From Bin87 sp965222895 (GTDB lineage: Bacteria; Chloroflexota; Dehalococcoidia; Lucifugimonadales; UBA3495), in NCBI GenBank assembly GCA_965222895.1, contig CBDCVB010000002.1, positions 1,674,001 to 1,738,000 of the forward strand: a stretch of DNA of 64,000 nt. Reading direction: 5' to 3'. Of the stretch, positions 1 to 8,325 are shown piece by piece (position 1 is the first letter of the stretch; every line of letters begins with the position of its first letter). Below the pieces are notes generated by a model, which made no database searches, had not been told where the DNA came from, and saw only the letters and a program-made list of their open reading frames with translations. A program made the position numbers and the translations under genes.

Positions 1-107
1 ACGTTACGCGGGTAGATTACGGACGCCCCCTCCGCTCCGGCAACGGCCAATAGCAACGCCCCAGGTTAACACACCCGAGGCGTTGTCATTTAACCATGGA
101 CGGGGAG

Positions 108-989
108 CTAGCGACGTGCGCCGAGTTTCAATTCCAGCGGGCCGGTGCTCACGATGTGCTTTTTCAGGCCCAAATCCGACGGGGCCATCCCCATCGCCAG
201 TCCAATCAATTGCGGCATATGCAGGATTGGCAGGTCGATGGATCGTCGAACCTGCGATGCCGCCTTGGGTTGGAATCCATCCAGGTTGAGATGACACAGC
301 GGGCACGGCGTAACCATCGCGTCAGCGCCCAGGTCTTTCACTTCGGACGTATGCTTGCCCACCATTGCCATGGAGTTGCGCTCGTTGATGGTTAGAATGG
401 GGAAGCCACAGCAGCGGGTCTTGCCCTCAAAATCGACCAGCGTGGCCCCCAGGGCGTCAATCAGCAATTCCAGCGATTGCTGCCGTTCCGGATGCTCGGC
501 GATGTCCAGAGCTTCCGTCGGCCGCACGATGTAGCAACCGTAAAACGGGGCGATTTTCAGTTCGGTAAGCTGGCGCGTGATATGAGGCATCAAGTGGTCG
601 AGGCCGTAGTCCTCAATTAGTATCCAGAGCAGGTGTTTGGGTTCGCTGTTGCCGCTGTACTCCAGTCCTTCCTCAGCCAGGTAGCTGTTGATCTCGGCCA
701 AATACTCCGGGTTGCGCATCCGGTGGTTGGCTTGCGACATCACTCCCTGGCACGTGCTGCAGATGGTTAGAATCGGCAAACCCATCTGCTCCGCCTTGGC
801 GAAATTGCGGGCGTTCAGCGTGTCCCCAAAGCGTTGGTTCTTCTCCTGGATGACGCCGGCGCCGGTGCAAGTCCAACCCGGTATCTCTTCAAGTTCAATG
901 CCCAGTCGTTGGCAAACTACCTGGGTGGCTGGGTATAGCTCGGGTGCGCCTCCGGTCGAAACGCAGCCCGGGAAAAAGGCGTACTTCAC
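108..989 (-). CDS. HdrB-like cysteine-rich subunit of succinate dehydrogenase (type E-like)
   Basis: This 293-residue protein has the two-repeat cysteine-rich (CCG) architecture of heterodisulfide reductase subunit B and of the SdhE subunit of type E succinate:quinone reductases. The second repeat is complete: Cys152, CCG at 193-195 and CPLC at 229-232. The first has Cys9, a degenerate CTG at 41-43 and CSTC at 77-80. Such domains bind an unusual Fe-S cluster and replace or complement the haem membrane anchor. It is the last gene of the sdhA-sdhB set, 40 bp after sdhB. The GTG start is supported by GGAGG eight bases upstream. I infer that it passes electrons from SdhB to quinone. A stand-alone glycolate-oxidase or HdrB-like role is less likely in this position. 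Confidence 0.88.
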   Translation of the reverse strand: MKYAFFPGCVSTGGAPELYPATQVVCQRLGIELEEIPGWTCTGAGVIQEKNQRFGDTLNARNFAKAEQMGLPILTICSTCQGVMSQANHRMRNPEYLAEINSYLAEEGLEYSGNSEPKHLLWILIEDYGLDHLMPHITRQLTELKIAPFYGCYIVRPTEALDIAEHPERQQSLELLIDALGATLVDFEGKTRCCGFPILTINERNSMAMVGKHTSEVKDLGADAMVTPCPLCHLNLDGFQPKAASQVRRSIDLPILHMPQLIGLAMGMAPSDLGLKKHIVSTGPLELKLGARR

Positions 990-1029
990 TGGTCAGTCCT
1001 CCGGAGTGGCTGATGCGGCTGGTCGGTCT

Positions 1030-2034
1030 CTAGCCGAATGGAGAGTTATTGCTGACCTGCGGGCCGGCAGGTTCGGGTTCCAGTCGACGGAACAGCTTGC
1101 GTACCGCTTCCACGTTGTCAACGTTCTTGTGGACGATGGGTGGCATCTTGCCGCGGCGCATGGCGCGGAAGGCAACCGGCATGAAGCCCATCAGGGCCGG
1201 CACGTTCATCATGCCCACGCTCTTGATGGGCAACCGCAACTCGTCAAGGCGGCCGCTGTGTCCCACCGACTCCATGAAAGCGTCAGCGTGGCGAGCGCCG
1301 TTGTTGTTGTTGTAGCCGGCCTGGATGGCCTGTTCCCGAATTGCCATGATGCGATCCATGGGCGCCACGCCCTTGGGGCACGCCTGGACACATTCGTTGC
1401 AGCGCGTGCAGTCCCAGATGCCGGTGGGTTCGCTCAGGGCCCACAGCCGTTCCATCGACACGCCGTTGGCATCGCCGTCCCGTGGATCAGCGGTGAATCG
1501 ATACGCCTTGGCCAGCGCGGCGGGGCCCAGGAAGGTCGGATCGACTTCCAGCACCGTGCAGTCTGAAACGCACGCCCCGCACATAATGCAGGAGGTCACC
1601 GCCGACAGGTGCAGCATATCTTCGTTGGAGACGATGTATTCGCCTTCCGGTTCCTGGCCCATATGCTTCAGGTACGGGTCAACCTGTTCGATTTTTTCCC
1701 AGAAAAGGTCGAAGTTGACCACCAGGTCTTTAATCACCGGCATCACGCCGGCCGGCTCCACGATAATAACCCCGTCCTGCACCGCGTCTCTGACAATTGT
1801 TTTGCAGGCGAGCCCGGCGTGGCCGTTGATGCGCATTGCGCAGGAGCCGCAAATTGAGCTGCGGCATGAACACCGCAGGGACAATGTGCCGTCGTCATCT
1901 TCGCGAATCTGAATCAACGCATCCAGAACCGTAGCGTTTTCAGGGATGCTAACCGGGTATTCCTGCCAATAGGGCAGACGGCCTTCTCCTGTTGCTTCCG
2001 GATTCTGTCGCTTTACCCTTACGGTTATGTCCAT
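1030..2034 (-). CDS. sdhB: Succinate dehydrogenase/fumarate reductase iron-sulfur subunit
   Basis: The 334-residue iron-sulfur subunit carries electrons from the SdhA flavin. An N-terminal ferredoxin domain holds the [2Fe-2S] cysteines (Cys57, 62, 65, 77, plus Cys55). The C-terminal ferredoxin-like domain has two full four-cysteine sets, at 149-159 (CxxCxxCxxxC) and 209-219 (CxxCxxCxxxCP). The second set has four Cys, unlike the three-Cys [3Fe-4S] site common in mitochondrial-type SdhB, which agrees with the HdrB-like partner downstream. It is longer than the usual 230-260 residues because of a C-terminal extension of roughly 90 residues after the last cluster. It lies 3 bp downstream of sdhA, so the two are surely co-transcribed. 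Confidence 0.95.
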   Translation of the reverse strand: MDITVRVKRQNPEATGEGRLPYWQEYPVSIPENATVLDALIQIREDDDGTLSLRCSCRSSICGSCAMRINGHAGLACKTIVRDAVQDGVIIVEPAGVMPVIKDLVVNFDLFWEKIEQVDPYLKHMGQEPEGEYIVSNEDMLHLSAVTSCIMCGACVSDCTVLEVDPTFLGPAALAKAYRFTADPRDGDANGVSMERLWALSEPTGIWDCTRCNECVQACPKGVAPMDRIMAIREQAIQAGYNNNNGARHADAFMESVGHSGRLDELRLPIKSVGMMNVPALMGFMPVAFRAMRRGKMPPIVHKNVDNVEAVRKLFRRLEPEPAGPQVSNNSPFG

Positions 2035-2037
2035 AAC

Positions 2038-3726
2038 CTAGTACTTCCTCTCTTCTGGTGTCCACTTGGTGATGGTGACCGGCAATTCGGTAACTTGCGG
2101 CCCTGAATCGGATTTGCTGACGACGATGTGGTGCAACCATTCCTCGTCGTTCCGATCAGGATAGTCAACCCTGAACTGGGCGCCGCGGCTCTCTCGCCGC
2201 TCCAACGCTCCGATGGCGATGGTTTCAGCGCAATCCAGCATATAGCCCAGTTCCAGGGCAAAGACCAGGTCGGTGTTGAACCGCTTGCCCTTGTTGTGGA
2301 CGGGCACGTTTTCATAGCGGCGCTTCAGGTTGTGCAGGTCGCCCAGCGTTTCCTGGATGCCTTCCTCGTTACGGAACACCGCCACGTTGCGATTCATGGA
2401 GTCGCCCATGTCCTTGCGGACCGAGGCCCAACGGTCTCCATTGTTGGGGCGGTCCAGCATTTCCTGGATCCGCCGGGATTCCCGAGCCAAAGTCGCGCCA
2501 GCGTCGATTTCGACGTAGTTCTGGCCGCGGGCGGCGGTTGAGGCGTGGTTGCCCGCCCGCTCGCCGAACACGATTGTGTCGAGGAGCGAATTGGCGCCCA
2601 GACGGTTGCCCCCGTGTACGCTGACGTTGGCGCACTCGCCGGCAGCGTACACGCCTTCCAGATTGGTCAACCCGTCGATGTCGGTCTTGATACCACCCAT
2701 TATGTAATGCATACCGGGGCGAATTGGAATTGGTTCGCGAATCATGTCTGCGCCGGCCAAGTCTACCCCTATTTCCCTGATCTGGCTGAGCTTCTCCATG
2801 ATTAGCGCTTCGCCAAGATGGGTACAGTCCAGGTACACGCACCCGTCGACGCCGTTGCCGGCGTTGATCTCGGTCTGTTCGGCACGGGACACCACGTCGC
2901 GAGAGGCCAGTTCCATCATGTTGGGGGCGTATTTTTCCATGAACCGATTGCCGTCTTTGTCCCGCAGGTAAGCGCCTTCGCCGCGGGCCGCTTCGGAAAT
3001 CAGCACCCCGCTGCCCGCCAGCGTGGTGGGATGGTACTGCACCATCTCCATGTCCATCAACTGGCCGCCAGCGTTGTAGACCAGGCCCATGCCATCGCCG
3101 GTAACGATGAGAGCATTGGTGCTGGGTTCAAACAATCGGCCGCAACCCCCCGTGCAGAAGATGACGGTCTTGGCCCTGATCAGGTTCAACTCACCGGTGC
3201 GTATATCCAGGGCGATGACGCCGGCGGCTTGCCCGCCTTCCATGATGAGCGCTGTAACAAACCACTCTTCGTAGCGGCGCACGCCGGATTTGATGAGTTG
3301 CTCGAACATAACGTGGAGCAGAGCTTGTCCGGTGAAGTCGCCGACGAAAAAGGTGCGGGCGCGGCGCTGACCGCCGAAGGCCCGCGTGCCCAACCGTCCC
3401 TCGTCGTCCCGGTTGAAGGTAACCCCCATGTGCTCCATGTCAATCAGCGAAGCGCCAGCCTGTCGACACATCACTTCAATGGCGTCCTGGTCGCCCAGGT
3501 AGTCGCTGCCCTTGATGGTGTCGTAGGCGTGGTCTTCCCAATCATCGCCGCGGTCCAGCAGCGCCGCGTTGATGCCACCCTGGGCGGCGTTGGAATGACT
3601 CCGCACCGGGTGTACCTTGCTGATGATGGCGGTGTTGGCTCCGGCCACGCGGGCCGCAATGGCGGCTCGCATACCAGCCAGGCCGGCACCGATAATCAGC
3701 ACGTCGTGTTGCAAATTTTCTGGCAT
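2038..3726 (-). CDS. sdhA: Succinate dehydrogenase/fumarate reductase flavoprotein subunit
   Basis: This is the FAD-containing catalytic subunit, which oxidises succinate to fumarate or does the reverse. The N-terminal dinucleotide-binding motif is GAGLAGMRAA, and the HSNAAQGGINAA segment carries the histidine normally flavinylated. It also has a TRAFGGQ segment and a C-terminal capping region with the HHGGNRLGANSL-like motif written here as VHGGNRLGANSLLD. The open frame could start 42 bases earlier, but the ATG at 3726 is preceded by GGAGG nine bases away and gives a normal N-terminus, so I chose it (562 residues). It heads the sdhA-sdhB-HdrB-like set. Succinate oxidation is the default guess. 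Fumarate reduction cannot be excluded from sequence alone. Confidence 0.96.
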   Translation of the reverse strand: MPENLQHDVLIIGAGLAGMRAAIAARVAGANTAIISKVHPVRSHSNAAQGGINAALLDRGDDWEDHAYDTIKGSDYLGDQDAIEVMCRQAGASLIDMEHMGVTFNRDDEGRLGTRAFGGQRRARTFFVGDFTGQALLHVMFEQLIKSGVRRYEEWFVTALIMEGGQAAGVIALDIRTGELNLIRAKTVIFCTGGCGRLFEPSTNALIVTGDGMGLVYNAGGQLMDMEMVQYHPTTLAGSGVLISEAARGEGAYLRDKDGNRFMEKYAPNMMELASRDVVSRAEQTEINAGNGVDGCVYLDCTHLGEALIMEKLSQIREIGVDLAGADMIREPIPIRPGMHYIMGGIKTDIDGLTNLEGVYAAGECANVSVHGGNRLGANSLLDTIVFGERAGNHASTAARGQNYVEIDAGATLARESRRIQEMLDRPNNGDRWASVRKDMGDSMNRNVAVFRNEEGIQETLGDLHNLKRRYENVPVHNKGKRFNTDLVFALELGYMLDCAETIAIGALERRESRGAQFRVDYPDRNDEEWLHHIVVSKSDSGPQVTELPVTITKWTPEERKY

Positions 3727-3802
3727 TCGCGTCAACCTCCGACCGGGCAGCGTCGGCTGGCCCGGCACATATTCTCACTATAGCGGCCTGGCCGATAGGC
3801 AC

Positions 3803-4351
3803 CTAATTATCCCCCAAGATGCGCATCGCAAGCAACAGCGACGCCACGCTTTTGGCGTCCTGTATCGTTCCGTTGGCAATCAAGCCCGGAACATCGGATA
3901 GCGCCACTTTTTCCACGTCGATGAACTCGTCGTCGTCCGACTCCAGCCTTGCCGGCGTCAGTTCCGTCGCCAGGAAGGAGTACATATACTCGTTGCACCA
4001 TCCGGGAGCGAGCCAAAAACCGGCCAACGGCTGCAAGTGACCCGCGCGGTGGCCGATCTCTTCCTGCAACTCGCGCAGCGCGGCCACCTCAGGGTTTTCG
4101 CCCGGTTCGATGCCGCCCGCCGGAACTTCCAGCAGGAAATCTCCTGCCGGCTTGCGGTATTGCCGCACCAGCATCACCCTGCCGTCCGAATCCAGCGGAA
4201 CCACGCAGATTGACGGGGCGTGCTCGACGATTTCCCGGGTGCTGGTTCGGCCATTGACCAGTTGCACCGTGTCGACACGCACGTTAAGAATGCGCCCCTC
4301 AAACACGGTGCGGGTCGAAATGGTCGGTTCGTTTCTGGCGGGTGTCGTCAT
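3803..4351 (-). CDS. Nudix hydrolase, ADP-ribose pyrophosphatase type
   Basis: This 182-residue Nudix enzyme probably cleaves ADP-ribose or a related nucleoside diphosphate sugar. The Nudix box GX5EX7REUXEEXGU is intact at residues 79-101 (Gly79, Glu85, Arg93-Glu94, Glu97-Glu98, Gly100). The upstream VRQYRKP segment is typical of the ADPRase subfamily (NudF/YffH-like). It sits between nadK and sdhA on the same strand, so it may be transcribed with both, and an NAD-salvage role next to NAD kinase is plausible. The exact substrate cannot be read from the sequence. Confidence 0.9.
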   Translation of the reverse strand: MTTPARNEPTISTRTVFEGRILNVRVDTVQLVNGRTSTREIVEHAPSICVVPLDSDGRVMLVRQYRKPAGDFLLEVPAGGIEPGENPEVAALRELQEEIGHRAGHLQPLAGFWLAPGWCNEYMYSFLATELTPARLESDDDEFIDVEKVALSDVPGLIANGTIQDAKSVASLLLAMRILGDN

Positions 4352-4387
4352 TTTATTTGGTACAAATCCTTGAGTTCGCCCGTAGCG

Positions 4388-5248
4388 TTACCGTCTTTGC
4401 AGGCTGAACCCCAAGCGTTGGGTCAGCGTGGCCCAGAAGTAATTGTGCTCGTGGGCGCGCAGAAACCGGGCCCGGTGTGGGCTACGAGTGATGCGTACCC
4501 AATCGCCCGGTTCGATGGGATGATTCTCGAACCCATCCACGCTCAAAATCGCTCCCTGGGAACCTTCCAGATGGAAATCAACACTGCTGGTGGGTCGGAG
4601 CACCAGCGGAGCAGTCAGGCCAACGTGAGACGCCAGCGGCGTGAGCACTACGTCATCGGACAGGGGATCAACGATGGGGCCGCCGGCCGCGAAACTGTAG
4701 CCCGTGCTGCCGGTGGCGGTGGCGAGAATCACTCCGTCGGCCCGGAAGGTGGATACGTCCGCTCCGTCGATTACCACCCGCACCGTAATGACTCGGGAAA
4801 CCTGTCCTCGCGTGAGCACCACGTCGTTCAACGCGTGATACGGTCCGTGCTCGCTCGGTTCGGCTCCGTCCGGATCTCGTCGGAACGACGATGCCATTAA
4901 CATACTGTGTTCGGAGACGCGCATCCCGCCTTTGAAATACTGCGGTAATTCATCCATCACACCCGGCACGGTGAGCTCAGTCATGAAACCCAACCGGCCC
5001 ATGTTCACCCCAACCAGGGGAATGCCCAGGGGTGCGATAGCCCGGTTCACGCGCAATATGGTGCCGTCGCCGCCGATGGTGATAACCAGGTCCGAGTTGA
5101 CGGCGCGCGCGGCGAGACCGTTGACATCTTCGGCGGCCAGGATCCAGCTGTCCGCCCCCAAATCCAGCTCGGTAACGATTGCGTGGGCCAGGTTCAGCGC
5201 CTCTGGAATCAGGTCGTTGTAGGCTATTCCGATGGTTTTCATCACCAT
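4388..5248 (-). CDS. nadK: NAD kinase
   Basis: It phosphorylates NAD+ to NADP+ with ATP or polyphosphate. The diagnostic GGDGT motif is at residues 59-63, followed by a GIPLVGVNMGRLGF segment and the second conserved ATGSTGYSFAAGGPIV region that binds NAD. Its length of 286 residues is normal. The ATG starts directly after the nuoN stop and has GGAGG seven bases upstream inside the end of nuoN, so it is translated from the same transcript as complex I. Placing NADP supply in a respiratory operon is suggestive but probably incidental. Confidence 0.96.
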   Translation of the reverse strand: MVMKTIGIAYNDLIPEALNLAHAIVTELDLGADSWILAAEDVNGLAARAVNSDLVITIGGDGTILRVNRAIAPLGIPLVGVNMGRLGFMTELTVPGVMDELPQYFKGGMRVSEHSMLMASSFRRDPDGAEPSEHGPYHALNDVVLTRGQVSRVITVRVVIDGADVSTFRADGVILATATGSTGYSFAAGGPIVDPLSDDVVLTPLASHVGLTAPLVLRPTSSVDFHLEGSQGAILSVDGFENHPIEPGDWVRITRSPHRARFLRAHEHNYFWATLTQRLGFSLQRR

Positions 5249-6760
5249 TCAGCCACCTCCGGCCAGCGCCGTAACCGCACGCTCTGCGGCCCCAAACAAT
5301 GTGCCCGGAGCCACGCCTAACCACAGCATGGATAGCGCGGCGACTCCCAACGCCAGATTCACCGGCCAGGACGCTCTCACCCGCTCCGGGCTGACCGCGG
5401 GTTGCAGGAACATGATCCTGATGACTCGGAGGTAGTAGTACGCCGACACGACGCTGTTCACGACACCAATGATAACCAGCCATGTCATCAAGGACTCCCC
5501 GGTGTTGATGGCGGCGGCGAATACGTAAATTTTGGCGAAGAATATGCCGGTGGGGGGCACTCCAATCAGGGCAATCAGGGCCAGACCCAGCGTGATTGCC
5601 AAGAATGGGGCGCGGCGAATCATCCCGCCGTAGTCTGCAATCTCAGCGCTGTTGATACGGTGCTCAATGCAAACCATAGCGAAAAACGCCGTCAGGTTCG
5701 CAGCAGTATAAGCCGCCAGGTAGAAGACCACGCTACTGGGGCCGAAACTTGCCGCTCCGCCTGAGGTGGCTACCGCGGCGACACCGACCAGAATGTAGCC
5801 GGCGTGGGCGATGGTACTGTATCCAAACAACCGGTTGATGTTGTGTTGGGAGATGGCAACCAGATTGCCGATCGTCATTGACAACGCTGCCAGTATTGCC
5901 AGCAATACCCACCAATCACCCTCCAGCGAGTCGAAACCGATGTAGAACACACGCATTACGAGCGCGAAGGCGGCCGCTTTGCTGGCAACAGACAGGAACG
6001 CCACGATCGGCGTGGGGGCGCCTTCATACACATCGGGCACCCACATCTGGAAGGGGGCCGCCGACATTTTGAATCCAAACCCTACCAGCAACAGCATGAC
6101 CGCCAGAAATACCGCCAGGCTGCCGAATGGGACGGCGCCGGACGTAGTGGCGCTGGCCAACGCCACCGCGATTTCGTCCAGGCGAGTGCTTCCGGTGACC
6201 CCGTAGATTAGCGCCATGCCGTACAACATCAACGCGCTGCTGATGGCGCCGATGATGAGGAACTTCATCCCGGCTTCGCTGGATCGGCCGTTGGGCATGA
6301 ATGCGGCCAGCGCCGCCAGCGGCAACGTGATTAGCTCGAGGGCGATGTAGATGGTAATCAGTTCATTCGCCGCCACCAGCAACATCATGCCGGTAGCAGA
6401 CAGCAGCATCAGGCCGAAAAATTCACCCTGCAACCGCTGTATTCGCCGCACGTAGTCGTTGGACACCAGCACGACCAGCCCTGTTGCAGCCAGAATCAGG
6501 AAGTTGAAAAACAGCGAGAATCGGTCGATGGACAGGGTATACAGAATTACTGAACCATCAGCGGACAATGCGCCGGAGCCGCTCGTGGTCAGCTCAATCA
6601 CTTGCATGGCGCTCAAAACAGCCGGGGCGGCCAGTCCGACAAATGACACACCGACCAGCAGCCCGGTTCGCCGAGTCAGCAAGTCAACAACGATCACCAC
6701 CAGCGCCAGCGCGGCCAGCGCAAGATGCGGCGAAATCAGGTACAGGTCGTAGGTGGTCAT
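5249..6760 (-). CDS. nuoN: NADH-quinone oxidoreductase subunit N
   Basis: This 503-residue antiporter-like membrane subunit of complex I has about 14 hydrophobic helices. The conserved membrane lysine and glutamate region is visible in the LVGFGFKMSAAPFQMWVPDVYEGAPT segment, described here by its key Lys and Pro residues. It pumps protons in the distal arm of the complex. It is the last nuo gene of the block, 20 bp after nuoM and abutting nadK. Confidence 0.95.
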   Translation of the reverse strand: MTTYDLYLISPHLALAALALVVIVVDLLTRRTGLLVGVSFVGLAAPAVLSAMQVIELTTSGSGALSADGSVILYTLSIDRFSLFFNFLILAATGLVVLVSNDYVRRIQRLQGEFFGLMLLSATGMMLLVAANELITIYIALELITLPLAALAAFMPNGRSSEAGMKFLIIGAISSALMLYGMALIYGVTGSTRLDEIAVALASATTSGAVPFGSLAVFLAVMLLLVGFGFKMSAAPFQMWVPDVYEGAPTPIVAFLSVASKAAAFALVMRVFYIGFDSLEGDWWVLLAILAALSMTIGNLVAISQHNINRLFGYSTIAHAGYILVGVAAVATSGGAASFGPSSVVFYLAAYTAANLTAFFAMVCIEHRINSAEIADYGGMIRRAPFLAITLGLALIALIGVPPTGIFFAKIYVFAAAINTGESLMTWLVIIGVVNSVVSAYYYLRVIRIMFLQPAVSPERVRASWPVNLALGVAALSMLWLGVAPGTLFGAAERAVTALAGGG

Positions 6761-6780
6761 GAAAAAAGCCTTGTAGGCTG

Positions 6781-8319
6781 CTAGCGGCTGACACCGGCAA
6801 GGCCGGAATTATAACCGTTTACGATGGGTTCCAGCCCGTCGCGGAACACCTCGGTGAGCCAGGCCGGGTACAAACCAACCGCCAATATGCTGATAACCAG
6901 CAGAGCGATGGGGGCAATTTCCACCCAACTCGCATCGGTAAGTTCGTCCCAACGCGCGGGGCGCGGCCCGAAGAAAGCCCGCTGTATCATCCACAAGATA
7001 TAGCCGGCGGCCAGAATAATTCCCAGCACCGCCAGTATGGTCAACGCCGGGAACGCCCGGAATCCACCGAAGAACACCAGCAGTTCCGACACAAAACCGC
7101 TCAGCGCCGGCAGTCCCAATGAGGCCGCGCCGGCCAGCAGGAACGCCGCCGCCACGATGGGCATACGATTGGCGAGCCCACCCAAGTCGGGAATTTGACG
7201 CGTGTGGGTTTTGTCGTACACGATTCCCACCGCTACGAACAACAACCCGGTAATCGTGCCGTGGGTGAAGAGCTGCATCGCCGCCCCCACCAGGCCGGCG
7301 TCGGTCAACGCCCCGCCTACCACAGCCACCGAGCCAACGCCAATGAGCACCAGTCCCATGTGGCTGACGCTGGAATAGGCGATAAGGCGTTTCAGGTCCG
7401 TTTGCCGCAACGTCACTACAGCCCCGTAAAGCACGCTGATTACACCGAGGATTACCACCGGCAGCGCGTAGGTTTGCAGTTGTTCCGGGAACATCCCCGC
7501 GTTGATGCGCAGCAAGCCGTATCCGCCCATCTTCAGCATCACTCCGGCTAGCATTACGCTGCCCGCCGTGGGTGCATCGGTGTGGGCATCGGGGAGCCAA
7601 GTGTGCACGGGCCAAGTGGGGAGTTTTACCGCGAAGGCAACGAAGAACAGCCAGAACAGCAAGCCCATGGGCAGGGCGGCGCGCGTGGCATCAAGCGCGG
7701 AACCGGGTTCCAGCAAGCGGGTCATGTCGAAGCTGCCCACTCCGGCGCTGACGAACACGGCGACAATTGCCACCAGCATGAACGCCGAGCCCAGAATCGT
7801 GAATATCAGGAACTTCATCGCCGAATATTCCCGCCGTCCGGTTCCCCAGGTTGAAATCAGGAGGTACATCGGCACCAGTTCGAGTTCCCAGAAAAGGAAG
7901 AACAACAGGAAATCCAGCGAGGTGAACACGCCCATAACGGCCGTCTGCAGCACCAGCAGCCAGATGAAGTATTCCTTGACGCGATTGCCGACGTGGAAAG
8001 AAACGAAAACGGCGCACAGGCCCAGCAATCCCGTCAACATTACCAGCGGCGCGCTGATGCCATCCACGCCCAGCAGGTAGTTGGCCTGCACCGTGCTGGT
8101 GTCAATCCAGGTGAACCGGTCAATCAATTGGAATCGTTCGCCACCCCGCTGGAACAGGGCGAACACCAACACTGACAGCGCCAGGTCAGCGGCAGTTACC
8201 AACACCGCAAACCAGCGAATCGCCCGGTCGCCGCGGAGTATGCCCACGGCCAATAGCAGGGCTGCAATGGCCGGCAGGAAAACCGTTACGGTCAGCAGCC
8301 CGTTGAATTCGTTGGCCAT
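6781..8319 (-). CDS. nuoM: NADH-quinone oxidoreductase subunit M
   Basis: A 512-residue Mrp-antiporter-like proton-pumping subunit of complex I. It has the expected FLFWELELVPMYLLI segment (conserved Glu of TM5), the KLPTWPVHTWLPDAHTDAPT region containing the functional Lys and His, and the LKRLIAYSSVSHMG motif. The preceding nuoL stop is 6 bp upstream, giving tight co-transcription. Confidence 0.96.
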   Translation of the reverse strand: MANEFNGLLTVTVFLPAIAALLLAVGILRGDRAIRWFAVLVTAADLALSVLVFALFQRGGERFQLIDRFTWIDTSTVQANYLLGVDGISAPLVMLTGLLGLCAVFVSFHVGNRVKEYFIWLLVLQTAVMGVFTSLDFLLFFLFWELELVPMYLLISTWGTGRREYSAMKFLIFTILGSAFMLVAIVAVFVSAGVGSFDMTRLLEPGSALDATRAALPMGLLFWLFFVAFAVKLPTWPVHTWLPDAHTDAPTAGSVMLAGVMLKMGGYGLLRINAGMFPEQLQTYALPVVILGVISVLYGAVVTLRQTDLKRLIAYSSVSHMGLVLIGVGSVAVVGGALTDAGLVGAAMQLFTHGTITGLLFVAVGIVYDKTHTRQIPDLGGLANRMPIVAAAFLLAGAASLGLPALSGFVSELLVFFGGFRAFPALTILAVLGIILAAGYILWMIQRAFFGPRPARWDELTDASWVEIAPIALLVISILAVGLYPAWLTEVFRDGLEPIVNGYNSGLAGVSR

Positions 8320-8325
8320 CGTCGG

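Noticed and set aside
4..306. Short minus-strand open frame over the end of the HdrB-like gene
   Set aside because: It is out of frame with the well-supported HdrB-like gene and low-complexity. Positions 1-107 hold no gene I can support.
2818..3783. 321-residue plus-strand frame opposite sdhA
   Set aside because: It is a shadow of sdhA in the antisense frame, with no family features.
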